Positions 16,504 to 24,922 of a stretch of 57,186 bases of DNA are shown here, one piece after another. The notes beneath the pieces are model-generated. The model was not told the DNA's origin. It worked only from the letters and a program-made list of their open reading frames with translations, and made no database searches. Origin of the DNA: Actinoplanes sp. NBRC 103695 (lineage in GTDB: Bacteria > Actinomycetota > Actinomycetes > Mycobacteriales > Micromonosporaceae); the NCBI RefSeq assembly GCF_030269485.1, contig NZ_BSTL01000011.1, forward strand, positions 1 to 57,186, written 5' to 3'. Both the position numbers and the translations under genes were made by a program. Position 1 is the stretch's first letter; each line of letters opens with the position of its first letter.

Positions 16504-17207
16504 GTCGGCCCGGGCTTGTCGGACTCGGACTCGCTGGGCTGGGCGGACTCGGCGTGCTCGGCGGGCTGGGTGGACTCGGCGTGCTCGGTGTGCCGCACCG
16601 CCTCGGCCAGGTCACCGCGGCGGGCGGCGATCGCCTGGGCCGCGTCGACGAGGTCGAGCAGCTGGCTGCGGGTGGCGTGCACGGCGAGCGCGGCGTCCCT
16701 CCGGTCGGCCTCCCGGTTCGCGGCCGTGCCCGCACCCGTACGCAACAGATGGGCCCGCTCTTCGGTCTGCCCGTCGAGGCCGCGCGCGGCGTTACGCGCC
16801 TTCGTCGTGATCGCGAGCTCGTCGAGGTTGCCCTGGTCCACCTTGAGGTCGTGGTTGCGGACGGTCTCGGCGTGGCGTTCGGACATCATCTCCACCGCGC
16901 GCCGGCGCTTGGCCGCGTCGGCGAGCTCGGCCACCTTCTCCCTGGTGACCTCCTCGGCGTCGGCGACCATCCGGTGGGCGTTCGTCAGGCTCTGCGCCAG
17001 CGACTGCCGGGCGACCATCGACGCGACCATGGCCCTCGCGGTGCCCTCGGTGGGCGCGTCGGCGCCGGTCAGGTCGAGCGCCCGCCGCTTGGCCAGCTGC
17101 TGCGCCTCCCGGATCTCCTGACGGGACTGGATCACCGCACCGCGCGCGGCATCCTCCTGGGCCTTCCGCGCACGCAACACCGGCCCCAACCGAAACAGAC
17201 GATTCAC
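16500..17207 (-). CDS. fliJ: FliJ-like export chaperone
   Basis: FliJ is a coiled-coil protein of the export ATPase complex. The 235-residue product starts MNRLFRLGPVLRARKAQEDAA, matching the FliJ N-terminus, and is almost wholly helical and rich in Ala, Arg and Glu, ending in a HAES-rich acidic tail. It is longer than the usual 140-150 residues. I chose GTG at 17207 because GAGGAGG precedes it; an in-frame start at 17270 exists but its extra residues do not fit the family. First gene of fliJ-hydrolase-fliK, with a FliA-like promoter and a TcrA-box-like repeat upstream. Confidence 0.82.
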   Translation of the reverse strand: MNRLFRLGPVLRARKAQEDAARGAVIQSRQEIREAQQLAKRRALDLTGADAPTEGTARAMVASMVARQSLAQSLTNAHRMVADAEEVTREKVAELADAAKRRRAVEMMSERHAETVRNHDLKVDQGNLDELAITTKARNAARGLDGQTEERAHLLRTGAGTAANREADRRDAALAVHATRSQLLDLVDAAQAIAARRGDLAEAVRHTEHAESTQPAEHAESAQPSESESDKPGPT

Positions 17208-17233
17208 CCAGTCCTCCTCGTTCCTCATCTGCC

Positions 17234-17261
17234 GCATCGGCCCGAGACGCGGAACGCTGAG
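17234..17261 (-). promoter_or_regulatory. FliA/WhiG-like promoter of fliJ operon
   Basis: On the minus strand CTCA (17261-17258), 16 bases, GCCGATGC (17241-17234). The expected start lies near 17227, about 20 bases before the GTG of fliJ. Confidence 0.65.
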
Positions 17262-17266
17262 CGCCT

Positions 17267-17284
17267 GCACCCGAGCTGCAACCG
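17267..17284. promoter_or_regulatory. Perfect GCACCCG-N4-GCAACCG direct repeat (TcrA-box-like)
   Basis: GCACCCG (17267-17273), agct, GCAACCG (17278-17284). From memory this fits the consensus described for the response regulator TcrA of Actinoplanes missouriensis, GCA(A/C)CCG-N4-GCA(A/C)CCG. It ends five bases upstream of the fliJ -35 element, a normal place for an activator. Confidence 0.65.
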
Positions 17285-17319
17285 CGCGCAGATCGATTCG
17301 GCCGTCGCCGCCTCGCGCC

Positions 17320-18834
17320 TCAGCTGATCGGGATGCCGGTCAGGCGGAAGTTGTCCGGCACGTCCAAGGCGATCTCGGTCGTGCCCGGCGGCGGGGCCGG
17401 GAACCACAGCGCGATGGTTCGCGTGCTGCCGGGCGGGATCCGCTGATTGAGCACCCGGTCGCAGAGGCACCGGTGGCCGCCTCCAGCGATGACGTAGTCC
17501 AGGTTGTAGCCCACCGAGCCGCCCGCCAGCGTGCGGACACCACTCGCGCCGAAACGGGCGAACGGGTCGAACTCGTCGCGGACGGTGAACACCCCCTGGC
17601 CGAGGTAGTCGTGGATGGTCGCGTCGTCGTCGCCGATGTTCGTTGCCAACAGATCGACCTGGAGGAACGGGCCGACAGTCCGGGCCGGGGCCGCGGTCAG
17701 GCGCAGCGTTCCGCGGTTCAGCGGCAGCGCCACCTCGGCACCGGCCGTCGCGGTCCCGACCGTTCCCTTGGTCTTCGGCAGCGGCACGGCCCTCGCCCCG
17801 GCCGGCGCACTCGGAGCCGGCGCACTCGGAGCCAGCGCACTCGGAGCGGCGGCGGGCGTGGCCAGCCGGTAGGACACGGTGACCCGGCGGTTGCGGCGGC
17901 GGCCATCCGCCTCCTTGTTCGAGGCGGCCGGCTCCTGCTCGCCCCGGCCGGCCACCGTCTGCGGCCACGACTTCGGAGGCAGCGACCCGGTCATCGCCCG
18001 CGCGACCGTACGCGCTCGTTGCTCGGAAAGCTCTTGATTGTGTGCCGTGGCCCCGGTGTTGTCGGTGTGCCCGGTGATCGTCAGCGCCGCCGGGCCGGCC
18101 GCCTGCAGATCCGTCACCATGGCCCGCACCGCCCGCGTCCCGGCAGGGGTGAGCGTCGCCTCGTCCACCCGGAAGAGCACGTCGGCGTCCAGGTTGATAT
18201 CCACCTGGCTGGGCGTACGCCGGGTGGTGATCGGCGCGTCCAGCCGCTCGGTCCAGGCGTCCAGGGACGCGCTGTACGAGGCGCCCGCCCCGGTCACGTC
18301 GAGCGGGCCGGGCAGGTCGCCGGGCACCACCGGCACGTCCGGGAACACCCCGGCGTACGGCAGCATCACCGCCAGCCGGGTCACGCCGGCCGGCACGCCG
18401 GTGAAGACCGCCTGCAACGACCGGGTCTCGCCGACATCGGCACGCAGCGGCCCGGTGCACATGCAGCCCTTGCCGTCGGCGCCCGGCGCGATCGTCCAGA
18501 CCCGCCGACCGGCCGGGTCGACCAGCCGGACAGTGTCGAACGCGGAGCTGGTCAGGGTCGAGAACGGGTCGGTGATCCGGGCCGACCTGACGCCGTCGTG
18601 CGCCGCGTCGAGCCGGGTGGCGATGGTGAGGACCACCGTCTCGTCACGCCGGGCGAGGGGCTGCACCGTCATGGTGAGACGGTCGCCGGCCGCGTCCACC
18701 TCGCGCACCTGCACCGGGGCCGGCGACGTGGCTCCGGATGGGGCGGCCGACGGGGGCGCAGGCGGCGGGGCCGGCGAGTCGGTGCAGCCGGCGAGCACCG
18801 TCAGCGACATCAATGCTGCTGCGCGTCGTCTCAC
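17320..18834 (-). CDS. OmpA-like lipoprotein with two flanking CxC domains
   Basis: The 504-residue product has a lipobox (LTVLAGC, Cys17), so it is probably anchored on the outside of the cytoplasmic membrane. An OmpA/MotB-type peptidoglycan-binding domain lies at about 211-323 (LFRVDEATLTPAGTRAV, TITGHTDNTGATAHNQELSEQRA, GRRRNRRVTVSY). The segments before and after it look related to each other: each has a short CxC motif (C124/C126 and C456/C458) followed by a P-x-G-x-T-R-like strand. A role in flagellar function is possible from position only. It could equally be a general envelope protein. Confidence 0.85.
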   Translation of the reverse strand: MRRRAAALMSLTVLAGCTDSPAPPPAPPSAAPSGATSPAPVQVREVDAAGDRLTMTVQPLARRDETVVLTIATRLDAAHDGVRSARITDPFSTLTSSAFDTVRLVDPAGRRVWTIAPGADGKGCMCTGPLRADVGETRSLQAVFTGVPAGVTRLAVMLPYAGVFPDVPVVPGDLPGPLDVTGAGASYSASLDAWTERLDAPITTRRTPSQVDINLDADVLFRVDEATLTPAGTRAVRAMVTDLQAAGPAALTITGHTDNTGATAHNQELSEQRARTVARAMTGSLPPKSWPQTVAGRGEQEPAASNKEADGRRRNRRVTVSYRLATPAAAPSALAPSAPAPSAPAGARAVPLPKTKGTVGTATAGAEVALPLNRGTLRLTAAPARTVGPFLQVDLLATNIGDDDATIHDYLGQGVFTVRDEFDPFARFGASGVRTLAGGSVGYNLDYVIAGGGHRCLCDRVLNQRIPPGSTRTIALWFPAPPPGTTEIALDVPDNFRLTGIPIS

Positions 18835-19044
18835 GCCAGGAGTGTGCCAGCATTCGTCACATCCCGGCCCGGACGGCGGCGCGGCGGGCCCGGGCGGCGG
18901 TCAGCGTCTCGACGCTCCGCCGAACCCGGCCGCGCCCACTCCGGCCAGGACACTGCCCGAGCGCAGGTGTTCCCGGTAAACATGATCAACGAAACTCCCA
19001 GGCTAATCAAAAAGGGACACCGGGCCGGATGAGACGATGGCGCG

Positions 19045-19710
19045 ATGCGGGAGATCGTGGACGGCGTGTTCGAGATCAGCCTCGGCTATGTGCACGCGCA
19101 CCTGGTGGTGACCGACACCGGGGTGGTGCTGGTCGACACCGGTCTGCCCGGGCGCTCGGCCGAGTTCGGCAAGGGGCTGCGGGAGATCCGCCGCACGATC
19201 GGCGACGTCACCGCCATCCTGCTCACCCACCGGCATCCCGACCACGTGGGCGGGCTGGCCGAGTTGCGCCGCCGATCCGGCGCCCGGGTGGTGGCCCACC
19301 GCTTGGACGCTCCGGCGATCGAGGGCGCGCCGGCACCGTCGCTCACCCCGCTCCAGCGGCTCCTGGCGAAGGTCATGAAGCCCGCGGAGGCGGCGCCGGT
19401 CGACGAGATGCTGTCCGCCGACGGGGCGACCTCGGTGCCTGGATTCACCGCCGTGCACACCCCCGGCCACACCGCCGGGCACGTCTCCTACCTGCTGGAC
19501 CGCGCGGGCGGCGTGCTCTTCGCGGGCGACGCGGCCGCCGGCAACGGCCGCAAGGTGCGGCGCTCGCCGGGCGTGATGACCGAGGACCGGGCGGAGGCCG
19601 ACCAGAGCCTGCGCCGGCTGGCCGCCCTGGACTTCGAGGTGGTCGTCTTCGGCCACGGCAAGGCGGTCACCGACGGCGCGGCGGACAAGTTCCGCACGCT
19701 GATCAACTAG
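19045..19710 (+). CDS. MBL-fold metallohydrolase
   Basis: The 221-residue product has the metallo-beta-lactamase signature THRHPDHVGG, a later HTPGHTAGHVSYLL with a metal-binding His, the bridging Asp in LFAGDAAAGN, and the final His of VVFGHGKAVTDG. Two zinc ions are expected. The substrate cannot be told; the compact form resembles glyoxalase-II-like or generic MBL hydrolases. It is a single gene on the plus strand between two minus-strand genes. In the 210 bases upstream (18835-19044) I see no clear site. Confidence 0.88.
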   Translation: MREIVDGVFEISLGYVHAHLVVTDTGVVLVDTGLPGRSAEFGKGLREIRRTIGDVTAILLTHRHPDHVGGLAELRRRSGARVVAHRLDAPAIEGAPAPSLTPLQRLLAKVMKPAEAAPVDEMLSADGATSVPGFTAVHTPGHTAGHVSYLLDRAGGVLFAGDAAAGNGRKVRRSPGVMTEDRAEADQSLRRLAALDFEVVVFGHGKAVTDGAADKFRTLIN

Positions 19711-19744
19711 TTCCATTCCTTCCGGCGCTCGGCGATGTTCCCGG

Positions 19745-19981
19745 TCAGGAGCGGTCGTCGCGGTCCGAGGCCGGCGACGGGGTGATCGAGGTGCCCGGTT
19801 CGTCGGTGCGGCCGTACCCGGCGGTGACGAACCGGAGCCCGGCGAGCAGGATCGCCGCGATCGGCACCGCGATGAGGAAACGGACCAGCATCTCGGTAAC
19901 GTCGATCTCGTCGAGGACGAAGCGGTACACCGCCGGTGCGCTCATCAGCAGCGCGAACAGCAGCACCGACCAGCGGATCAT
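19745..19981 (-). CDS. Small two-helix membrane protein
   Basis: The 78-residue product has two hydrophobic segments (about 3-18, WSVLLFALLMSAPAVYRF, and about 31-52, MLVRFLIAVPIAAILLAGL) with a short acidic loop, and an Asp-rich tail. The ATG overlaps the stop of the flhF-like gene in ATGA, so it belongs to the flhB-flhA-flhF-like operon. I do not recognise a family. Position suggests a part in export or flagellar placement, without further evidence. Confidence 0.75.
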   Translation of the reverse strand: MIRWSVLLFALLMSAPAVYRFVLDEIDVTEMLVRFLIAVPIAAILLAGLRFVTAGYGRTDEPGTSITPSPASDRDDRS

Positions 19982-21645
19982 CTCGCGGATCGCACCTGCC
20001 GGCGCGGCGCGGCGATCTGCGGTGTCACGTCCGCCGCGATCCGGGCGCAGAGCATCGCCGCCCAGGCGTGCGGGGTGGCCGGCTTGCCGTCCAGCGAGAA
20101 GATCGGCAGGTCCAGGCCGAGCACGGTGGCCGGGTCGGCGGTGAGCTCGACGCTGTGCACGACCAGCGCCTCGACGTCGCCGAGCGCCCGCAGGTGGCGC
20201 GCGGTGTCGGCGGTCTTGCGGGTGGCGTCGACCACCGCCCACAGCGCGGTCGCGCCGATCGCGTCGCACATGTCGTTGACCCAGATCGGGTCGGTCGCGC
20301 CGACCCGGGCGTCCATCACCACCACCCAGGCCGACGTGCTGTTCTGCAGCTTGTCCGAGCGCGCGCCGGCCTCTTTGGCGTTGTGCAGCACGCGCGAGGA
20401 ATGCAGCCCGGTGCCGGCCGCCGAGGTGCCGGCCAGCAGCAGGTGGGTGGGGTCGAGGCCGGCCTGGTCGAGCAGATTGCGGGCGATCGGCAGAGCGTAG
20501 GTCAGGTCGCCGGCCAGGACCAGGATCTCCCCGGAGCCGTCCGGGATGGCGGGTGCGGCGGGGCGCGAGGCCAGGGCGGTGAGCACCCCGGCGTACGTGT
20601 CGCCGCCGGTGATCTGGGCGGCCAGGAGTTCGGGCATGCCCACCGACACCAGGTTGCTGACCACCGGGTCGGTGTGCACCGGGTCGCTGCGCATCGGCCG
20701 GAGCGCCACGTCGGTGCCCGGCGCCGGGGTCGTGGCGTCGGAGGTCGGTTCCGGGGCCGCGGGCGGCGTCGGCGGGGTCTTCGGCGGAGGCAGCGTCTGG
20801 TTGAGGCCGAAGGCGTCCGCGGCCGTCATCCCCGGTCCGGCCGGAGGCTCGGACGCGGGTCCGGCCGGAGGCTCGGACGCGGGTCCTGCCTGGCGCCCGG
20901 ACGCGGGTCCGGACGAGGGCCCGGAGGGCTGCGGGGCCGGGCTCTTCGGCTCGGTCACCCCGAGGCCGCCCATCAGCTCCGCAAGACTGGGTACGGGCGG
21001 GAGCGGCCGCAGTGGCGCGTTGACCGGCGCCTCGGCGGCCGCGGCCGGGCGGAACGGCCGTACCGTCGGGGTCTCGGGTTTGTCCTCCGACCTGGTCCGC
21101 GGCGACGGGCGGTGGGGCGCGGCGGTGGCGATGTGGTTGGCCGCGTCGAGGCCCGCCATGAGTTCGGCGAAGGCGGCCGCGTTGTCCGAGAGGTCCCGCC
21201 GGTTGATCGCTTCCAGATTCTCGATCCCCGCGTCCCGCTCCGTCCGCCGTTCGGCGGGCGCCGGCTTCGGCCTCGGCTTCTCCGCCGGTGGCTCGTCGGG
21301 CACGATCCGGTCCCGGGACTCGGCCCGTTCCAGGAGCTGCTCGAGGGTGTGTGCGGCTTCCTCGCGCGCCGGTGGCTTCGGCGGCGCCGGCCGTTCCCTG
21401 GCCGGGCGGCTCACGGCCGGACGTTCCATGGCCGGGGCTTTGCGCTGAGGCATGGTCTTCCTGTCGTCAGTGGCGTCCGGCACCTCGACGGAGAGCTCGT
21501 AGTGCTGCTTCGCGAAGAAGCCGCCGAAGCCACCGCTACGGACCTTGTCGGCCGAGATGATCCGCACCCCGGAGCCGTACTCCTCGCGAACCTGAGCCAG
21601 CAACGGCTCGATGGCCGGTCCCTCAAGCAGCACCCGCGTAGGCAC
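19978..21645 (-). CDS. FlhF-like protein lacking GTPase motifs
   Basis: FlhF is an SRP-type GTPase that fixes flagellar number and pole. Here residues 1-55 match its N-terminus (LLEGPAIEPLLAQVREEYGS, ADKVRSGGFGGFFAKQHYEL). A long Pro/Ala-rich linker (about 60-320) has repeats near PAGPASEPP. The C-terminal part (about 372-540) keeps the alternating strands of a GTPase domain (ILVLAGDLTYALPIARNLL, WVVVMDARVGATDPIWVND, LPIFSLDGKP), but the P-loop GxxGxGKTT, the DTAG and the TKxD motifs are all gone. It directly follows flhA, the usual flhF place. It overlaps flhA by 23 bases. Probably a non-hydrolysing scaffold. Confidence 0.8.
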   Translation of the reverse strand: MPTRVLLEGPAIEPLLAQVREEYGSGVRIISADKVRSGGFGGFFAKQHYELSVEVPDATDDRKTMPQRKAPAMERPAVSRPARERPAPPKPPAREEAAHTLEQLLERAESRDRIVPDEPPAEKPRPKPAPAERRTERDAGIENLEAINRRDLSDNAAAFAELMAGLDAANHIATAAPHRPSPRTRSEDKPETPTVRPFRPAAAAEAPVNAPLRPLPPVPSLAELMGGLGVTEPKSPAPQPSGPSSGPASGRQAGPASEPPAGPASEPPAGPGMTAADAFGLNQTLPPPKTPPTPPAAPEPTSDATTPAPGTDVALRPMRSDPVHTDPVVSNLVSVGMPELLAAQITGGDTYAGVLTALASRPAAPAIPDGSGEILVLAGDLTYALPIARNLLDQAGLDPTHLLLAGTSAAGTGLHSSRVLHNAKEAGARSDKLQNSTSAWVVVMDARVGATDPIWVNDMCDAIGATALWAVVDATRKTADTARHLRALGDVEALVVHSVELTADPATVLGLDLPIFSLDGKPATPHAWAAMLCARIAADVTPQIAAPRRQVRSAR

Positions 21646-23668
21646 CGTTCACCACCCCCATCGTCTCGATCTGTGCGGTGGAACCTGAGATCTCCGTGTA
21701 GGAGAGGACTTGAATCCGGCGCGCACCGGCCTTGAGCAGTCGCATCAGCGGCAGCCGCAGCTGCGGCGAGCAGGCCAGAACGGGTGTGACGCCCTGCTGC
21801 TCGGCGCCCTCGACGAGGCTGCCGGCCTCGCTGACGATGGCCTCGGCGCGCATGCCGTCGATCGCCATGAACACACCGTTCTCGCTGGGCCGCAGCGACT
21901 CGAGCAGGCCCTGTTCGAGCAACGGGTCCAAGGTGATCACGGTGAGCCGGCCTTGCTGGGCGTACTGAGCGGCGATCGCCGGGCCGAGCGCGCTGCGGGC
22001 CGCTTCGATCAGGCCGTCATGGTCGGGGGACATCTTGGCGCGCAGCGACAGCGCCTCGAAGATCCGGACCAGGTCGCGGATCGGGACGCCCTCGTCGAGC
22101 ATGCCCTGCAGCACCTTCTGGACCTGGCCGAGGCTGAGCTGCGCCGGCGTGAGCTCCTCGACCACCACCGGGTGGGTGCGCTTGACCATCTCGGTGAGCT
22201 GCCGGACGTCCTCCCGGCCGAGCAGCCGGCTGGCGTTGGTGCGGACCACCTCGGCCAGGTGCGTGATGATCACCGATGCCCGGTCCACGACCGTCGCCCC
22301 GGACAGCTCGGCCTGGTAGTGCAGCTCGGCCGGCACCCACTTGCCGGCCAGCCCGAACACCGGTTCGACGCCGGCCCGGCCGGGCAGCCCCTGCAGGCCG
22401 TCGCCGATGGCCAGCACTGTTCCCGGTGGCGCCTGCCCGGTGCCCGCGTCGACACCGGAGATCCGGATCGCATAGGAGGAGAGCGGCAGATCGAGGTCGT
22501 CACGGGTACGCACCGGAGGCATGACCACGCCCAGCTCCATGGCCATCTTGCGGCGCAGCGCGCGTACCCGGTCGAGAAGGTCCCCGCCGTTGGTGTCGAC
22601 CAGGTCGACGAGGTCGGGCGAGAGCGCCAGCTCGAGCGGGTCCACCCGCATCTCGCCCATCAGCTGCTCGGGCGAGTCCGGCGCCGGAAGCTCGCCCTCC
22701 TCCGCCCCGACCGGCGTCTCCGGCTCGGGCTCGGGGTCCTTGAGGCGCTGGGCGATGAGCAGCGTGAGCACGCCGATGATCAGGAACGGGGGCTTGGGCA
22801 GACCGGGAATCACGCACAGCCCGAGCGCCGCGCCACCGGCGATGCGCAGCGCCAGCTTGTTCTGGCTGAGCTGCTGGGTGACGCTGGTGCCCATGTCGCC
22901 GCTGGTGGCCGAGCGGGTGGTGATCAGACCGGTCGAGACGGAGAGCAGCAGCGCCGGGATCTGGGAGACCAGGCCGTCGCCGACGGTCAGCAGGCTGTAC
23001 TGGTTCATCGCGTCGGCCGGCGACATGCCGTGCTGGAGGATGCCCACGGCGAAGCCGCCGACCAGGTTGATCACCGTGATGATGATGGCCGCGATGGCGT
23101 CGCCCTTGACGAACTTGGAGCCACCGTCCATGGCGCCGTAGAAGTCGGCCTCGGCGGTCACGTCGGCGCGGCGTTTCTTGGCTTGGGTCTCGTCGATCAG
23201 TCCGGCGTTCAGGTCGGCGTCGATGGCCATCTGCTTGCCGGGCATCGCGTCCAGGGTGAACCGGGCGCCCACCTCGGCCACCCGCTCGGCGCCCTTGGTG
23301 ACCACGATCATCTGCACGATGATCAGGATCAGGAAGATCACCAGGCCGATGACCAGCGAGCCGCCGACCACGAAGTCGCCGAACGCGTGGATCACCTTGC
23401 CGGCGTCGCCGTCGCGCAGCACCAGCCGGGTCGCGCTGATGTTCAGGGCCAGCCGGAACAGCGTCATGACCAGCAGCAGCGCCGGGAAGACCGAGAAGTC
23501 CAGCGGCCTCTGCACGAACATCGACACGAGCAGCACCAGCAGGGCGATGGTGATGTTCATGGCGATGAACAGATCGAGGAGGAAGGTCGGCAGCGGCACG
23601 ACCATCATGACGATGATGCCGATGACCCCGATGGGCACGGCGAGCCTGCTGAGTCTCTTTTTTTCCAC
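21623..23668 (-). CDS. flhA: Flagellar export gate protein FlhA
   Basis: FlhA forms the nonameric ring of the export gate. The 681-residue product has eight N-terminal membrane helices, the FHIPEP-type cytoplasmic loop (KGAERVAEVGARFTLDAMPGKQMAIDADLNAGLI) and a C-terminal cytoplasmic domain (VLQGMLDEGVPIRDLVRIFEAL and VTPVLACSPQLRLPLMRLL). GTG start at 23668 with GGGAGGAGG upstream. Second gene of flhB-flhA-flhF-like. Length matches the family. Confidence 0.98.
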   Translation of the reverse strand: MEKKRLSRLAVPIGVIGIIVMMVVPLPTFLLDLFIAMNITIALLVLLVSMFVQRPLDFSVFPALLLVMTLFRLALNISATRLVLRDGDAGKVIHAFGDFVVGGSLVIGLVIFLILIIVQMIVVTKGAERVAEVGARFTLDAMPGKQMAIDADLNAGLIDETQAKKRRADVTAEADFYGAMDGGSKFVKGDAIAAIIITVINLVGGFAVGILQHGMSPADAMNQYSLLTVGDGLVSQIPALLLSVSTGLITTRSATSGDMGTSVTQQLSQNKLALRIAGGAALGLCVIPGLPKPPFLIIGVLTLLIAQRLKDPEPEPETPVGAEEGELPAPDSPEQLMGEMRVDPLELALSPDLVDLVDTNGGDLLDRVRALRRKMAMELGVVMPPVRTRDDLDLPLSSYAIRISGVDAGTGQAPPGTVLAIGDGLQGLPGRAGVEPVFGLAGKWVPAELHYQAELSGATVVDRASVIITHLAEVVRTNASRLLGREDVRQLTEMVKRTHPVVVEELTPAQLSLGQVQKVLQGMLDEGVPIRDLVRIFEALSLRAKMSPDHDGLIEAARSALGPAIAAQYAQQGRLTVITLDPLLEQGLLESLRPSENGVFMAIDGMRAEAIVSEAGSLVEGAEQQGVTPVLACSPQLRLPLMRLLKAGARRIQVLSYTEISGSTAQIETMGVVNGAYAGAA

Positions 23669-23728
23669 GGCCTCCTCCCCTCACCCCGATGGTCTCTCGA
23701 AACCGGGCGTGATGTGCGGAAATTTCGC

Positions 23729-24817
23729 TTATGCCGGTACTGGGGTGGGGTTCGGGTTTCGATGCAACCCGGCAGCCGAGCCCCGTTTCTTCAGGCTCAT
23801 CACGAACGCCAGCACCTTCGCCACCGCGCCGAAGAAGTCCGCCGGGATCTCCATGCCGACGTCGACCGCCGACTCCAGCGCCCGGGCCAGCGCGACGTCC
23901 TGGACCATCGGAATCCGGTGCTCGGCCGCCAGATCCCGGATCTTGCCGGCGATCGGACCGGTGCCCTTGGCGACCACCCGGGGCGCGCCCTTCTCCGGCT
24001 CGTAGCGCAGCGCCACCGCCACGTGCGTCGGGTTGACCAGGATGACGTCCGCGGTCGGCACGTCGGCCATCTGCCTGTTCCGGGCCATCGCCATCTGCCG
24101 CTGCCGGATCGCCGCCTTCACGTGCGGATCACCGTCGGAGTTCTTGTTCTCCTGTTTGACCTCCTCCTTCGTCATCCGCAGCTGCTTGTTGGTCCGGCGG
24201 CGCACCACGAAGTAGTCGGCCGCGGCCATCACGATGCCCGCCACCGAAGCGGACCGGATCAGCGTCAGCACCGCGTCGTTGATCACCGCGAGCAGCGAGG
24301 CGAGCTGGAGCCGGCCGGCCGTCATCAGCAGCGGCACGATGTCCTTCATCGTCAGGTAGAGCACCCCGGCCAGCACCCCGGTCTTGACCAGCGCCTTGGT
24401 GCCCTCCCACAACGACTGCGGCCCGAACATCTTCTTGATGCCGGGAAACGGGTTCAGCCGGTTGAACTTCGGGATGAACAGCTTGGTGGCCACCCGGATG
24501 CCACCCTGGGCGCCGGCCGCGGCGATGCCGACCGCCATCATCGTGAGCGCCAGCGGCAGCACCGCCCAGACGGCGCTCATCAGACCGTCCTTCATGATGC
24601 CCAGGGCCAGGGCCGGGTCCGGGTCGGCGATCACGTCCGGGACCTTGGCCATCAGCTCACGCGCGTGGTCCATCGCCGAGCTGAGCGTACGAGGAAGCAC
24701 GATGCTGGCGGCGAGCATCCCGAACCAGGCGCCGACGTCCTGGCTGCGCCCGATCTGGCCCTCCTGCTTGGCCTTCTTGAGTTTCTGCGCGGTGGGTTGT
24801 TCGGTCTTCTCGCTCAC
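23729..24817 (-). CDS. flhB: Flagellar export switch protein FlhB
   Basis: FlhB controls substrate specificity of the export gate. The 362-residue product starts MSEKTEQPTAQKLKKAKQEG, has four membrane segments, and the autocleavage motif NPTH at 262-265 (VILVNPTHVAVALRYEP), followed by the FlhB-C domain. Start GTG at 24817 with GGGAGGTGAG upstream. It is first in its operon and divergent from flgD. The interaction partner FliK is encoded at 13372. Confidence 0.98.
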   Translation of the reverse strand: MSEKTEQPTAQKLKKAKQEGQIGRSQDVGAWFGMLAASIVLPRTLSSAMDHARELMAKVPDVIADPDPALALGIMKDGLMSAVWAVLPLALTMMAVGIAAAGAQGGIRVATKLFIPKFNRLNPFPGIKKMFGPQSLWEGTKALVKTGVLAGVLYLTMKDIVPLLMTAGRLQLASLLAVINDAVLTLIRSASVAGIVMAAADYFVVRRRTNKQLRMTKEEVKQENKNSDGDPHVKAAIRQRQMAMARNRQMADVPTADVILVNPTHVAVALRYEPEKGAPRVVAKGTGPIAGKIRDLAAEHRIPMVQDVALARALESAVDVGMEIPADFFGAVAKVLAFVMSLKKRGSAAGLHRNPNPTPVPA

Positions 24818-24845
24818 GGCCCACTCTCACCTCCCTCACCTTCCG

Positions 24846-24873
24846 TGATCCTTGCCTAAGCGGATCGCGTGAG
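24846..24873 (-). promoter_or_regulatory. Weak FliA-like promoter candidate for flhB
   Basis: On the minus strand CTCA (24873-24870), 16 bases, AAGGATCA (24853-24846). Only GATCA of the octamer agrees with the fliC and cheA elements. Spacing and distance to the flhB start (about 30 bases) fit. Confidence 0.3.
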
Positions 24874-24883
24874 CGGCCGAAAA
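24856..24883 (+). promoter_or_regulatory. FliA/WhiG-like promoter of flgD-flgE
   Basis: CTAA (24856-24859), 16 bases, GCCGAAAA (24876-24883); equivalently TAAG-N15-GCCGAAAA, close to the Gram-positive consensus TAAA-N15-GCCGATAA. It lies 40 bases before the flgD ATG. The -35 area CTAAGCGGATC is also present upstream of flgB. Confidence 0.65.
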
Positions 24884-24922
24884 CCAGGGAGTAAGAGCCG
24901 CCAACGTTCAGGGGGAATCGTC

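Noticed and set aside
21710..24859. 1049-codon open frame on the plus strand
   Set aside because: It lies opposite flhA and flhB and is rich in His, Gln and Asp runs typical of shadow frames.
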